Assembly: GCF_014168815.1 (NCBI RefSeq)
Contig: NZ_AP021972.1
Span: 3,410,001-3,474,000, forward strand
From: Klebsiella sp. WP3-W18-ESBL-02
Lineage (GTDB): Bacteria; Pseudomonadota; Gammaproteobacteria; Enterobacterales; Enterobacteriaceae
Reading direction: 5' to 3'
Length of the DNA stretch: 64,000 nt
Shown one piece after another: positions 15,500 to 23,392 of this stretch (the stretch's first letter is position 1; every line of letters starts with the position of its first letter). Under the pieces are notes generated by a model. The model was not told the origin of the DNA and ran no database searches. It worked only from the letters and a program-made list of their open reading frames with translations. A program made the translations under genes and the position numbers.

Positions 15500-16801
15500 A
15501 TGAGTCAGGGTATCAATAATGAAATGGCCACCAGTAAAACCCGCCGCGTCGTCAAAAACCTGCGCTGGTGGATGCTGGTGCTTTTTTTACTCGGCGTTAC
15601 CGTCAACTACATCACTCGTAACTCGCTGGGGATCCTCGCGCCAGAGCTGAAAGACAGCCTCGGCATCACCACCGAGCAGTATTCCTGGATCGTCGGTGCC
15701 TTCCAGATCGCCTACACCCTGTTCCAGCCGCTGTGCGGCTGGCTGATTGATGTGATTGGCCTCAAGCTGGGCTTTATGATTTGCGCCAGCCTGTGGGCGC
15801 TGGCCTGTCTGCTGCATGCGGGGGCCGGTAACTGGATACATCTGGCGCTGCTGCGCTTCTTTATGGGCGGCGCGGAAGCAGCGGCGACCCCGGCAAACGC
15901 CAAAACGATTGGCGAGTGGTTCCCGAAATCCGAGCGCCCGGTAGCGGCAGGATGGGCGGGCGTAGGCTTTTCTATCGGCGCAATGCTGGCGCCGCCGATC
16001 ATCTACTTTGCCCACGCCTCCTTCGGCTGGCAGGGCGCATTTATGTTTACCGGTCTGCTGGCACTTGCCTGGGTCGTGCTGTGGTGGGCGTTTTACCATA
16101 ACCCGGACAAACACCCGAACCTGGGCAAGGCCGAGCTGGACTATATCCGCCAGGATAACGAAGCGCCGCCGGTCAAGCTGCCGTTCCTTACCGCGCTGAA
16201 AACCGTCGGCAAAAACAAACGCTTCTACGGCATCGCGATCCCGGCCTTTATGGCGGAACCGGCCTGGGCCGTATTCAGCTTCTGGATGCCGCTCTACTTC
16301 GCCAAGCAGTACAACATGGATCTCAAGCAGATCGCCCTGTTCGCCTGGCTGCCTTTCCTCGCCGCCGATCTCGGTAGCGTCGCCAGCGGTTACTTAACCC
16401 GCCTGTATGTGCGTCTGTTTGGCTTCTCACGCGTTAACTCCACCGTGGCAAGCTCCGTGACCGGCGCGTTCCTGATGGTCTCGCTCGCCGTGGTCGCGCT
16501 CACTAAAGATCCTATCGTCGCCGTGGTGCTGATGTCGATTGGCGGTTTCGGCCACCAGATTATCTCCTGCATGCTGAGCGCGCTGGTGGTGGAGTCTTTC
16601 GATAAAGGCCAGATGGCCACCGTGAACGGTATGCGTGGCTCCGCCGCGTGGATCGCGAGCTTCATCTTTTCCCTGATTATCGGGGTGACCGCCGACAAAA
16701 TCGGCTTCAACCCGCTGTTTATCGCCATGGGTTTCTTCGACCTGATTGGCGCCATCTTCCTGGTTTCTTTTATTGCTGAACGTCGCGCAAAACGCGCCTG
16801 A
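15500..16801 (+). CDS. MFS transporter (hexuronate/ACS-family type)
   Basis: This is a 433-residue, twelve-helix major facilitator resembling the anion:cation symporter group that includes ExuT and related sugar-acid carriers. Signature segments are NYITRNSLGILAPELKDSLGI, the GWLIDVIGLKLGF loop after helix 2, and RFFMGGAEAAATPANAKTIGEWFP. The ATG at 15500 follows TGTGGAGATCCC; a start at 15461 would add 13 residues. It is separated from the glycosidase gene by 14 bases and both lie downstream of the divergent LacI-type regulator. It probably imports the glycoside cleaved by the GH31 enzyme. Substrate is not determined. Confidence 0.87.
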   Translation: MSQGINNEMATSKTRRVVKNLRWWMLVLFLLGVTVNYITRNSLGILAPELKDSLGITTEQYSWIVGAFQIAYTLFQPLCGWLIDVIGLKLGFMICASLWALACLLHAGAGNWIHLALLRFFMGGAEAAATPANAKTIGEWFPKSERPVAAGWAGVGFSIGAMLAPPIIYFAHASFGWQGAFMFTGLLALAWVVLWWAFYHNPDKHPNLGKAELDYIRQDNEAPPVKLPFLTALKTVGKNKRFYGIAIPAFMAEPAWAVFSFWMPLYFAKQYNMDLKQIALFAWLPFLAADLGSVASGYLTRLYVRLFGFSRVNSTVASSVTGAFLMVSLAVVALTKDPIVAVVLMSIGGFGHQIISCMLSALVVESFDKGQMATVNGMRGSAAWIASFIFSLIIGVTADKIGFNPLFIAMGFFDLIGAIFLVSFIAERRAKRA

Positions 16802-16815
16802 GAGTGGATGTAGAC

Positions 16816-19182
16816 ATGAAAACGCTGAAAAACTGGACCCTGCAAAAACAGTCAACCCATCACGTCGAGCTGCGGGTCGACGGCCAGCACACCCTGTGCC
16901 TGTACGTGCTGGAAGAGAATCTGTTCCGCGTACTGTTAAAACGCAAAGGCGAGCTGGCGCTGGATCGCACCTGGAGTATCGCCCCATCGCAGGATGTGCC
17001 GTGGGAAGGGCGTGACCGTGAGGATCTCAGCGGCTTTACCCTGCCGACCTGGACGCTGAGCCAGCAGGACGACACCGTAACGGTGGCGACCGAATCCTTA
17101 CGTGCTACCGTCCACCAGCCGCTATGGATTGAATGGCATTACCGCAACGCCGAGGGCGAGTGGCAGCCGCTGGTCAACGACCGTCCCACCAGCGCCTATC
17201 TGGTGAACGCCCACGGCGACGGCGTGGCGCACTATCAGAGCCGCCGCAAAGACGAACGTTTTTATGGCCTCGGCGATAAAGCCGGAGATTTACAGCGTGG
17301 CGGCAAGCGCTACGAAATGCGCAACCTCGACGCGATGGGCTACAACGCGGTCAGCACCGACCCGCTGTACAAACATATTCCGTTTACCATCACCCGCCGC
17401 GACGACGTGAGTTTCGGGCTGTTTTACGACAACCTCAGCAGCTGCTGGCTGGATCTCGGTAACGAAATTGATAACTATCACACCGCCTACCGCCGCTGGC
17501 AGGCAGAGGCCGGGGATATCGATTACTACCTGTTTACCGGCGAGCGCGTGCTCGACGTGACCAAAGCCTTCGTTCGCCTGACCGGCAAAACGCTGTTCGG
17601 ACCAAAATGGAGCCTCGGCTACAGCGGTTCCACCATGCATTACACCGATGCGCCGGACGCGCAGAATCAGCTGATGAACTTTATTCGCCTGTGCGACGAG
17701 CATGCCATTCCGTGCGACTCGTTCCAGCTCTCTTCTGGCTATACCTCGATTAACGGCAAGCGCTATGTGTTCAACTGGAACGACGACAAAGTGCCGCAGC
17801 CGAAGGTGATGAGCCAGGCGTTCCACGATGCCGGTCTGCATCTGGCGGCGAACATTAAGCCGTGTCTGTTACAGGATCACCCGCGCTACGGCGAAGTAGC
17901 GGAACAGGCGCTGTTTATTCGCGATTCCGAAAGCGACGGTCCGGAACGCTCCAGCTTCTGGGACGACGAAGGCTCACACCTCGATTTCACCAACCCGCAG
18001 ACCGTGGCCTGGTGGCAGAACGGCGTGACCAGCCAACTGCTGGAGATGGGTATAGATTCGACCTGGAACGATAACAACGAGTTTGAAGTCTGGGACGGCG
18101 AAGCGCGCTGCCACGGCTTTGGCAAAGAGATTGCCATTAAACATATTCGCCCGGTGATGCCGCTGCTGATGATTCGCGCTTCAATGGAAGCCCAACAGCG
18201 CTTTGCGCCGAACAAGCGCCCGTATCTGATCTCCCGTTCCGGCTGCGCCGGGATGCAGCGCTACGTGCAGACCTGGAGCGGCGATAACCGCACCAACTGG
18301 GATACCCTGCGCTACAACACCCGCATGGGGCTGGGCATGAGCCTGTCCGGGCTGTACAACCTCGGCCACGACGTCGGCGGTTTCTCCGGCGATAAACCGG
18401 ACCCGGAGCTGTTTGTCCGCTGGGTACAAAACGGCGTGATGCACCCGCGCTTTACCATCCACTCGTGGAACGACGATCATACGGTTAACGAGCCGTGGAT
18501 GTATCCCGGCGTCACCCCGGCGATTCGCAGCGCGATTGAACTGCGTTATCGCCTGCTGCCGTATCTGTACACTCTGCTGTGGCAGGCGCACGCCGATGAC
18601 GAGCCAATGCTGCGCCCAACCTTCCTCGACCACGAGCACGATGCGCAGACGTTTGAAGAGTGCGACGACTTCCTGCTGGGCCGCGATATTCTGGTCGCAA
18701 GCGTAGTGGAAGCCGGCGAGCGCGAACGCCGCGTCTGGCTGCCGGATAACGAGGCTGGCTGGTATGATTTTTACACCGGTGCCTGGTTCAGCGGCGGGCA
18801 ATGGATAACGCTGGATGCGCCGCTGGAGAAACTGCCGCTGCTGGTTCGCGCGGGCGCAGGCCTGCCGCTCAGCGAGCGCATCACCTACGTTAACGCCGCC
18901 GAAGATAATGCACGCGAGCTGAAGCTGTTCCCGCTGAAAGGCATGGGCAGCACATCTGGTCTGCTGTTTGAAGATGACGGTGAGTCGTGGGGATACCAGC
19001 AGGGCAACGCGCTGTGGCTGGAATGGGAAATGGTCTGCACCGGCAGTACCATTGACCTGAAGGTCAACGCGCGCGGCGATTATCGTCCGGCGTGGAAGGC
19101 GCTGAAGGTGACGCTGCCTGCCAATGAAAAACGTCAGCTACTGATTAACGGCGTCGCCGCGACAGAGTGGATAAACCGCTGA
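16816..19182 (+). CDS. GH31 alpha-glycosidase
   Basis: This 788-residue intracellular enzyme (no signal peptide) belongs to glycoside hydrolase family 31, which hydrolyses alpha-glucosides, alpha-xylosides or related bonds with retention. The N-terminal beta-sandwich region is followed by the barrel with KWSLGYSGSTMHYTD. The nucleophile aspartate lies in GIDSTWNDNNEFE, the acid/base aspartate in TWSGDNRTNWDTLR, and HDVGGFSG follows. The ATG at 16816 was chosen over an in-frame GTG at 16804 because GAGAGTGG is spaced eight bases before it. It follows an MFS carrier and is under a LacI-type regulator, suggesting uptake and intracellular cleavage of an unphosphorylated glycoside. The substrate (glucoside, xyloside or other) is open. 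Confidence 0.9.
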   Translation: MKTLKNWTLQKQSTHHVELRVDGQHTLCLYVLEENLFRVLLKRKGELALDRTWSIAPSQDVPWEGRDREDLSGFTLPTWTLSQQDDTVTVATESLRATVHQPLWIEWHYRNAEGEWQPLVNDRPTSAYLVNAHGDGVAHYQSRRKDERFYGLGDKAGDLQRGGKRYEMRNLDAMGYNAVSTDPLYKHIPFTITRRDDVSFGLFYDNLSSCWLDLGNEIDNYHTAYRRWQAEAGDIDYYLFTGERVLDVTKAFVRLTGKTLFGPKWSLGYSGSTMHYTDAPDAQNQLMNFIRLCDEHAIPCDSFQLSSGYTSINGKRYVFNWNDDKVPQPKVMSQAFHDAGLHLAANIKPCLLQDHPRYGEVAEQALFIRDSESDGPERSSFWDDEGSHLDFTNPQTVAWWQNGVTSQLLEMGIDSTWNDNNEFEVWDGEARCHGFGKEIAIKHIRPVMPLLMIRASMEAQQRFAPNKRPYLISRSGCAGMQRYVQTWSGDNRTNWDTLRYNTRMGLGMSLSGLYNLGHDVGGFSGDKPDPELFVRWVQNGVMHPRFTIHSWNDDHTVNEPWMYPGVTPAIRSAIELRYRLLPYLYTLLWQAHADDEPMLRPTFLDHEHDAQTFEECDDFLLGRDILVASVVEAGERERRVWLPDNEAGWYDFYTGAWFSGGQWITLDAPLEKLPLLVRAGAGLPLSERITYVNAAEDNARELKLFPLKGMGSTSGLLFEDDGESWGYQQGNALWLEWEMVCTGSTIDLKVNARGDYRPAWKALKVTLPANEKRQLLINGVAATEWINR

Positions 19183-19208
19183 TTTTTTTTCCATTGGTAA
19201 CAAAGCAC

Positions 19209-19240
19209 GCCATGAGTGTAACCGCTCATGGCATTTTTTT
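19209..19240 (+). terminator. rho-independent terminator after GH31 gene
   Basis: GCCATGAG and CTCATGGC form a perfect stem, extendable with one G-T pair, followed by ATTTTTTT. It lies 27 bases after the GH31 stop codon and ends that transcription unit. Confidence 0.9.
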
Positions 19241-19247
19241 GCGTCTC

Positions 19248-19328
19248 TCACGCTGCTGCAATCAAAAAACCAATCAGCACACCGTACAAAACGACATTGA
19301 CCACCAGCAGCATAATGATCATCAGCAT
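19248..19328 (-). CDS. possible 26-residue hydrophobic small protein
   Basis: A minus-strand ORF of 26 codons plus stop begins ATG (19328; a second ATG is at 19322) and encodes an almost wholly hydrophobic peptide, MLMIIMLLVVNV at the start and VLIGFLIAAA at the end, a single membrane helix. GGGG lies just upstream of the start. It begins 29 bases after the stop of the unrecognised gene on the same strand, so the two could be cotranscribed. No known family was recognised. Short ORFs of this size arise by chance, so support is moderate at best. Confidence 0.4.
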   Translation of the reverse strand: MLMIIMLLVVNVVLYGVLIGFLIAAA

Positions 19329-19357
19329 CGGCCCCGTTCAAAGGTTGAGCGGTAGGG

Positions 19358-19672
19358 TTAACTTTTGACAATGGCCAGACGAATAAAAGTCAGCATCGCC
19401 ACGCTGCACACTAGCCAGTTTCGCACCCCGGCCAGCAACGCTTTTCGCCGTCTCCAGACCTCAGTATGGCTTCGTCGTCGACAGTGCGCCAGACACTCTT
19501 CAATCGCGTCCTGGCGGGTGATGTTGCTGACTACCCGGGTACCAAGCTGTTCCGCTTCAACGTCGTTTTCCATCCGACTCATTGTTATGTAGAAAACGGG
19601 GCCGCGCTGCCGTATCAGGTAACGATAAAGGGTTCTGTCGTCCGTGCTGGTGTAGAGCATGAATTCTTGCAT
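19358..19672 (-). CDS. hypothetical protein with C-terminal membrane segment
   Basis: A 104-residue ORF begins MQEFMLYTSTDDRTLYRYL, with GGAAGAG just before the ATG at 19672, and ends with a hydrophobic segment (NWLVCSVAMLTFIRLAIV) likely to be a tail anchor. A central acidic and then arginine-rich part (CRRRSHTEVWRRRK) precedes the helix. Codon use looks like a real gene, and no other gene occupies the 650-base gap between the GH31 gene and ybiT. No family was recognised, so no function is proposed. An upstream in-frame start would extend it by as much as 55 residues. Confidence 0.55.
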   Translation of the reverse strand: MQEFMLYTSTDDRTLYRYLIRQRGPVFYITMSRMENDVEAEQLGTRVVSNITRQDAIEECLAHCRRRSHTEVWRRRKALLAGVRNWLVCSVAMLTFIRLAIVKS

Positions 19673-19836
19673 CGTCTCTTCCGCCATCAATGAATGTGCA
19701 GGAGCCATTTCTTCATAAAATTGTGCAGGAATTATGGTGTGGCGGGGGTTTCGGAACGTTGTTGATGAATTGTTTGTGATAAATGATGTGGTAACCATTC
19801 CCGATGGCGCGAGCGCCATCGGGAAGCGATCTGGCA

Positions 19837-21432
19837 TTAACCGTCGATACCTTTGCTGCGCAGGTAATCTTCGTAGTTGCCGGTGAAGTCGACCACGCGC
19901 TCCGGCGTAATCTCGATCACGCGGGTCGCCAGGGAACTGACGAACTCACGGTCGTGAGAAACGAAAATCAGCGTGCCCTGATACATTTCCAGCGCCATGT
20001 TCAGTGATTCAATCGATTCCATATCCAGGTGGTTAGTCGGTTCATCCATCACCAGAATATTGGGTTTCTGCATCATCAGTTTGCCGAACAGCATACGGCC
20101 TTTTTCACCACCGGACAGGACCTTCGCCGGCTTCTTGATGTCGTCCTGGCTGAACAGCAGACGCCCCAGGAAGCTGCGAACCACCTGCTCATCGTCGCCT
20201 TCCTGCTTCCACTGGCTCATCCACTCAAAGACGGTCAGATCGTTTTCGAACTCGTACTCGTGATCCTGCGCGTAGTAGCCAATGCTCGCGTTCTCGGACC
20301 ATTTCACGGTGCCGCTATCCGGCTGCATGTCGCCAACCAGCGTCTTCAGCAGGGTGGATTTACCCACGCCGTTGGCGCCCAGAATGGCAATCTTCTCGCC
20401 CACTTCCAGCAGCAGGTTGAAGTTTTTGAACAGCGGGCCGTCTTCAAAGCCTTTGGTGAGACCTTCCACTTCCAGCGCGTTACGGAACAGTTTCTTATCC
20501 TGTTCAAAGCGGATGAACGGGTTCTGACGGCTGGAGGCTTTGACTTCTTCCAGCTTGATTTTATCAATCTGACGCGCGCGGGAGGTTGCCTGACGCGATT
20601 TTGATGCGTTAGCGCTAAAGCGGCTGACGAAGGACTGCAGATCGGCAATCTGCGCTTTCTTCTTGGCGTTGTCGGCCAGCAGACGTTCACGCGCCTGGGT
20701 TGCCGCCGTCATGTATTCGTCGTAGTTGCCCGGGTAAACGCGCAGTTCGCCGTAATCCATATCCGCCATGTGGGTGCAGACCATGTTCAGGAAGTGACGG
20801 TCGTGCGAAATGATGATCATGGTGCTGTCACGCTCGTTCAGCGTCTGCTCCAGCCAGCGAATGGTGTCGATATCCAGGTTGTTCGTTGGTTCGTCGAGCA
20901 ACAGAATATCCGGGTTAGAGAACAGCGCCTGCGCCAACAGCACACGCAGCTTCCAGCCGGGCGCCACTTCGCTCATCGGACCGTAGTGCTGCTCCAGCGG
21001 GATCCCCACGCCCAGCAGCAGTTCGCCCGCGCGTGATTCCGCAGAGTAGCCGTCCATTTCACCGTAGAGTACTTCGAGATCGGCCACTTTATAGCCGTCT
21101 TCTTCGCTCATTTCCGCCAGACCGTAGATGCGGTCGCGCTCTTGTTTCACTTCCCACAGTTCGCCATGGCCCATGATCACGGTATCGAGCACGGTGAACT
21201 CTTCAAAGGCGAACTGATCCTGACGCAGCTTACCGATGCGCTCGTTCGGATCGAGGGACACGTTGCCCAGCGTCGGCTCTAAGTCGCCGCCGAGAATTTT
21301 CATAAAGGTAGATTTGCCGCTCCCGTTGGCGCCAATCAGGCCGTAACGGTTGCCGCCGCCAAATTTGACGGAGATATTTTCGAACAGCGGCTTACTGCCA
21401 AACTGCATGGTGACGTTGCTGGTAACTAACAC
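19837..21432 (-). CDS. ybiT: ABC-F family ATPase YbiT
   Basis: This 531-residue soluble protein matches E. coli YbiT and has two ATP-binding cassettes with no membrane part, the layout of ABC-F translation factors that bind the ribosomal E site. Walker A motifs are GANGSGKST near residue 36 and GANGVGKST near residue 350. Walker B motifs are LLLDEPTNNLD and LVMDEPTNHLD, and the second cassette has the LSGGEKGR signature. The linker between cassettes is charged and helical. A GATGGCGCGAG/CATCGGGA hairpin lies just beyond its 3' end. Backbone gene; the exact role in translation is not settled. Confidence 0.95.
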   Translation of the reverse strand: MLVTSNVTMQFGSKPLFENISVKFGGGNRYGLIGANGSGKSTFMKILGGDLEPTLGNVSLDPNERIGKLRQDQFAFEEFTVLDTVIMGHGELWEVKQERDRIYGLAEMSEEDGYKVADLEVLYGEMDGYSAESRAGELLLGVGIPLEQHYGPMSEVAPGWKLRVLLAQALFSNPDILLLDEPTNNLDIDTIRWLEQTLNERDSTMIIISHDRHFLNMVCTHMADMDYGELRVYPGNYDEYMTAATQARERLLADNAKKKAQIADLQSFVSRFSANASKSRQATSRARQIDKIKLEEVKASSRQNPFIRFEQDKKLFRNALEVEGLTKGFEDGPLFKNFNLLLEVGEKIAILGANGVGKSTLLKTLVGDMQPDSGTVKWSENASIGYYAQDHEYEFENDLTVFEWMSQWKQEGDDEQVVRSFLGRLLFSQDDIKKPAKVLSGGEKGRMLFGKLMMQKPNILVMDEPTNHLDMESIESLNMALEMYQGTLIFVSHDREFVSSLATRVIEITPERVVDFTGNYEDYLRSKGIDG

Positions 21433-21581
21433 GGGAGTATCCTGAAGAATGTGACAAACTCCCTATTATGCCACAGTTACGAATAAAAAGCGCCCGCCTT
21501 CGCGAGAAGGCTAAACTGTAAGGTAAGTGAAAAAAATGTGATTTCGTACACATCCGAATTCCCTGTGACGGCGAATGCACA

Positions 21582-21587
21582 TATAAT
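21582..21587 (+). promoter_or_regulatory. candidate -10 element for ldtB
   Basis: A perfect TATAAT lies 64 bases before the ldtB start in the gap between the divergent ybiT and ldtB genes. A matching -35 hexamer at the usual spacing is weak, so the promoter is plausible but not proved. Confidence 0.5.
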
Positions 21588-21651
21588 GCGCTCCTACCAA
21601 CAGTCTGAATTCCCAAACAACCGCCGTAATGGCACTGATACCTCGCACAAC

Positions 21652-22572
21652 ATGAACATGAAATTAACAACGCTTTTCGCTGCGGCGCTCGCTGTCGTAG
21701 GTTTCTGCAATTCGGCTTCAGCGGTAACATACCCGCTGCCGACCGATGGCAGCCGTATTGTCGGTCAGAATCAGGTCATCACGATCCCTGAGGACAACAA
21801 GCAGCCGCTGGAGTACTTCGCCGCCCAGTACCAGATGGGTCTGTCCAACATGCTGGAAGCTAACCCGGGCGTGGATACCTACCTGCCTAAAGGCGGCAGC
21901 GTGCTGAATATTCCTCAGCAGCTGATCCTGCCGGATACCGTGCATGAAGGTATCGTCATTAACAGCGCGGAAATGCGTCTGTACTACTATCCGAAAGGCA
22001 CCAACACCGTGATCGTGCTGCCAATCGGTATCGGCCAGTTGGGTAAAGATACCCCGATCAACTGGACAACCAAGGTTGAACGTAAGAAAGCGGGCCCGAC
22101 CTGGACCCCGACGGCGAAAATGCACGCAGAATATGCTGCGGCAGGCAACCCGCTGCCGGCAGTGGTTCCGGCCGGTCCGGATAACCCGATGGGCCTGTAC
22201 GCGCTGTACATCGGCCGTCTGTATGCGATTCACGGCACCAACGCCAACTTCGGTATCGGCCTGCGCGTAAGCCACGGCTGTGTGCGTCTGCGTAACGAAG
22301 ACATCAAATTCCTGTTCGAAAACGTGCCGGTTGGCACTCGCGTAGAGTTTATTGATGAGCCGGTGAAAGCCACTACCGAACCCGATGGCAGCCGCTACAT
22401 CGAAGTTCACAACCCGCTGTCCACCACCGAAGCACAGTTCGAAGGCGGTGAAACGGTACCTGTGACGCTGACCAAAGCCGTACAGGCAGTGACCAGCCAG
22501 TCCGACGTTGACCAGAGCATCGTTGACCAGGCAGTGAAAAACCGTTCCGGTATGCCGGTTCGTCTGAACTAA
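21652..22572 (+). CDS. ldtB: L,D-transpeptidase LdtB (YbiS)
   Basis: This 306-residue periplasmic enzyme has the same length as E. coli LdtB/YbiS, which attaches Braun lipoprotein to peptidoglycan meso-diaminopimelate. It has a signal peptide ending in SASA before VTYPLP, a LysM-like segment (about residues 40-90) and a YkuD catalytic domain with HGTN and SHGCVRLRNED, whose cysteine is the nucleophile. Start codons at 21652 and 21658 are both possible; 21652 gives the MNMK start known from E. coli. It is divergent from ybiT and ends before a strong bidirectional terminator. Confidence 0.96.
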   Translation: MNMKLTTLFAAALAVVGFCNSASAVTYPLPTDGSRIVGQNQVITIPEDNKQPLEYFAAQYQMGLSNMLEANPGVDTYLPKGGSVLNIPQQLILPDTVHEGIVINSAEMRLYYYPKGTNTVIVLPIGIGQLGKDTPINWTTKVERKKAGPTWTPTAKMHAEYAAAGNPLPAVVPAGPDNPMGLYALYIGRLYAIHGTNANFGIGLRVSHGCVRLRNEDIKFLFENVPVGTRVEFIDEPVKATTEPDGSRYIEVHNPLSTTEAQFEGGETVPVTLTKAVQAVTSQSDVDQSIVDQAVKNRSGMPVRLN

Positions 22573-22593
22573 TCCATCCGGATTGCCCGGTGA

Positions 22594-22622
22594 CGGCCTA
22601 CATGTCCGTAGGCCGGATAAAC
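22594..22622. repeat. REP-like hairpin after ldtB
   Basis: CGGCCTAC and GTAGGCCG form a perfect 8-bp stem next to GGATAAACGC, resembling half of a REP element, in the short gap between ldtB and the convergent GntR-type gene. Confidence 0.6.
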
Positions 22623-22631
22623 GCAAAGATA

Positions 22632-22662
22632 AAATGGCGGGAGATAAACCCGCCATTTTTTT
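22632..22662. terminator. bidirectional terminator between ldtB and gntR-type gene
   Basis: AAATGGCGGG and CCCGCCATTT form a perfect 10-bp stem with A-rich and T-rich flanks on opposite sides, followed by TTTTTT on the plus strand. It ends ldtB and can also serve the convergent regulator gene. Confidence 0.88.
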
Positions 22663-23377
22663 ATCCGTTATTCACAATCACAATCCCGCCGTGATCGTAA
22701 CGATAGTGGCAGTGCGCATACTCCAGCGGCGTCCCGTCATCCAGGTAGATCACCTGCTCAACTTCCAGAATCGGATCGCTGGCTTCGCAGTGAAGATGCT
22801 GCTGGTCAAGCTCGCTCGGCTTCAGCGCGCGCACCACGCGATAAGACCCCATCATCTTCAGCCCCAGGTTGTCCTGCACGTAGCGAAACACCGAGCTTTC
22901 CAGATGCGCCTTGCTCAGCCCCGGCACCAGCGACACCGGCATCACCGTGGTGTCCAGCGACAGCGGTTCTCCGTTAAGCAAGCGCAGGCGCACAAAATCG
23001 TACACCGGCGCATCGGCGTTAATCAGCAGCGAAGCCTGCTCTTTATCGGTAGGAAAACGCAGCTCAAAGCGGATTACCTGGCTTTCAACTTTACCCAGAT
23101 GGCCCCAGGTTTCGGTCGCTCCGGCGTAGTCGCTGCCGTGAATATCCCACTGAGAAAGCTGGAGGAAATTTTTGCGGATAAACGTCCCCTGCCCCTGACG
23201 GGTGTAGACCAGCCCTTCCACGATCAGCTGGCGCATCGCCTGCTGAATGGTCATGCGGCTGGTGCCAAACTCCGCCGCCAGCGCAAACTGGTCAGGTAAG
23301 GGATCGGCGGCAGCGTACTGCCGACTGATGATCCGTTTTTTAATTTCCCGCGCTATCGCGATGTACTTCGCTGCCAT
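22661..23377 (-). CDS. GntR-family (HutC/UTRA) transcriptional regulator
   Basis: This 238-residue regulator has an N-terminal winged helix-turn-helix with DQFALAAEFGTSRMTIQQAM and the wing LVYTRQGQGTFI, followed by a UTRA ligand-binding domain (about residues 90-235). Members of this subfamily sense sugars or sugar phosphates and bind short palindromes. It lies 15 bases downstream of a GH1 phospho-beta-glucosidase gene on the same strand, so it is probably cotranscribed with its target and autoregulates it. Two identical 12-bp palindromes in front of the glucosidase gene are the likely operators. The effector is probably a phosphorylated beta-glucoside. Confidence 0.9.
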   Translation of the reverse strand: MAAKYIAIAREIKKRIISRQYAAADPLPDQFALAAEFGTSRMTIQQAMRQLIVEGLVYTRQGQGTFIRKNFLQLSQWDIHGSDYAGATETWGHLGKVESQVIRFELRFPTDKEQASLLINADAPVYDFVRLRLLNGEPLSLDTTVMPVSLVPGLSKAHLESSVFRYVQDNLGLKMMGSYRVVRALKPSELDQQHLHCEASDPILEVEQVIYLDDGTPLEYAHCHYRYDHGGIVIVNNG

Positions 23378-23392
23378 GCCCCGCTCCTGTGA

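Noticed and set aside
19209..19240. The GCCATGAG hairpin as a terminator for the minus-strand ORFs as well
   Set aside because: On the minus strand the stem is not followed by a T-run, so it can serve only the GH31 gene.
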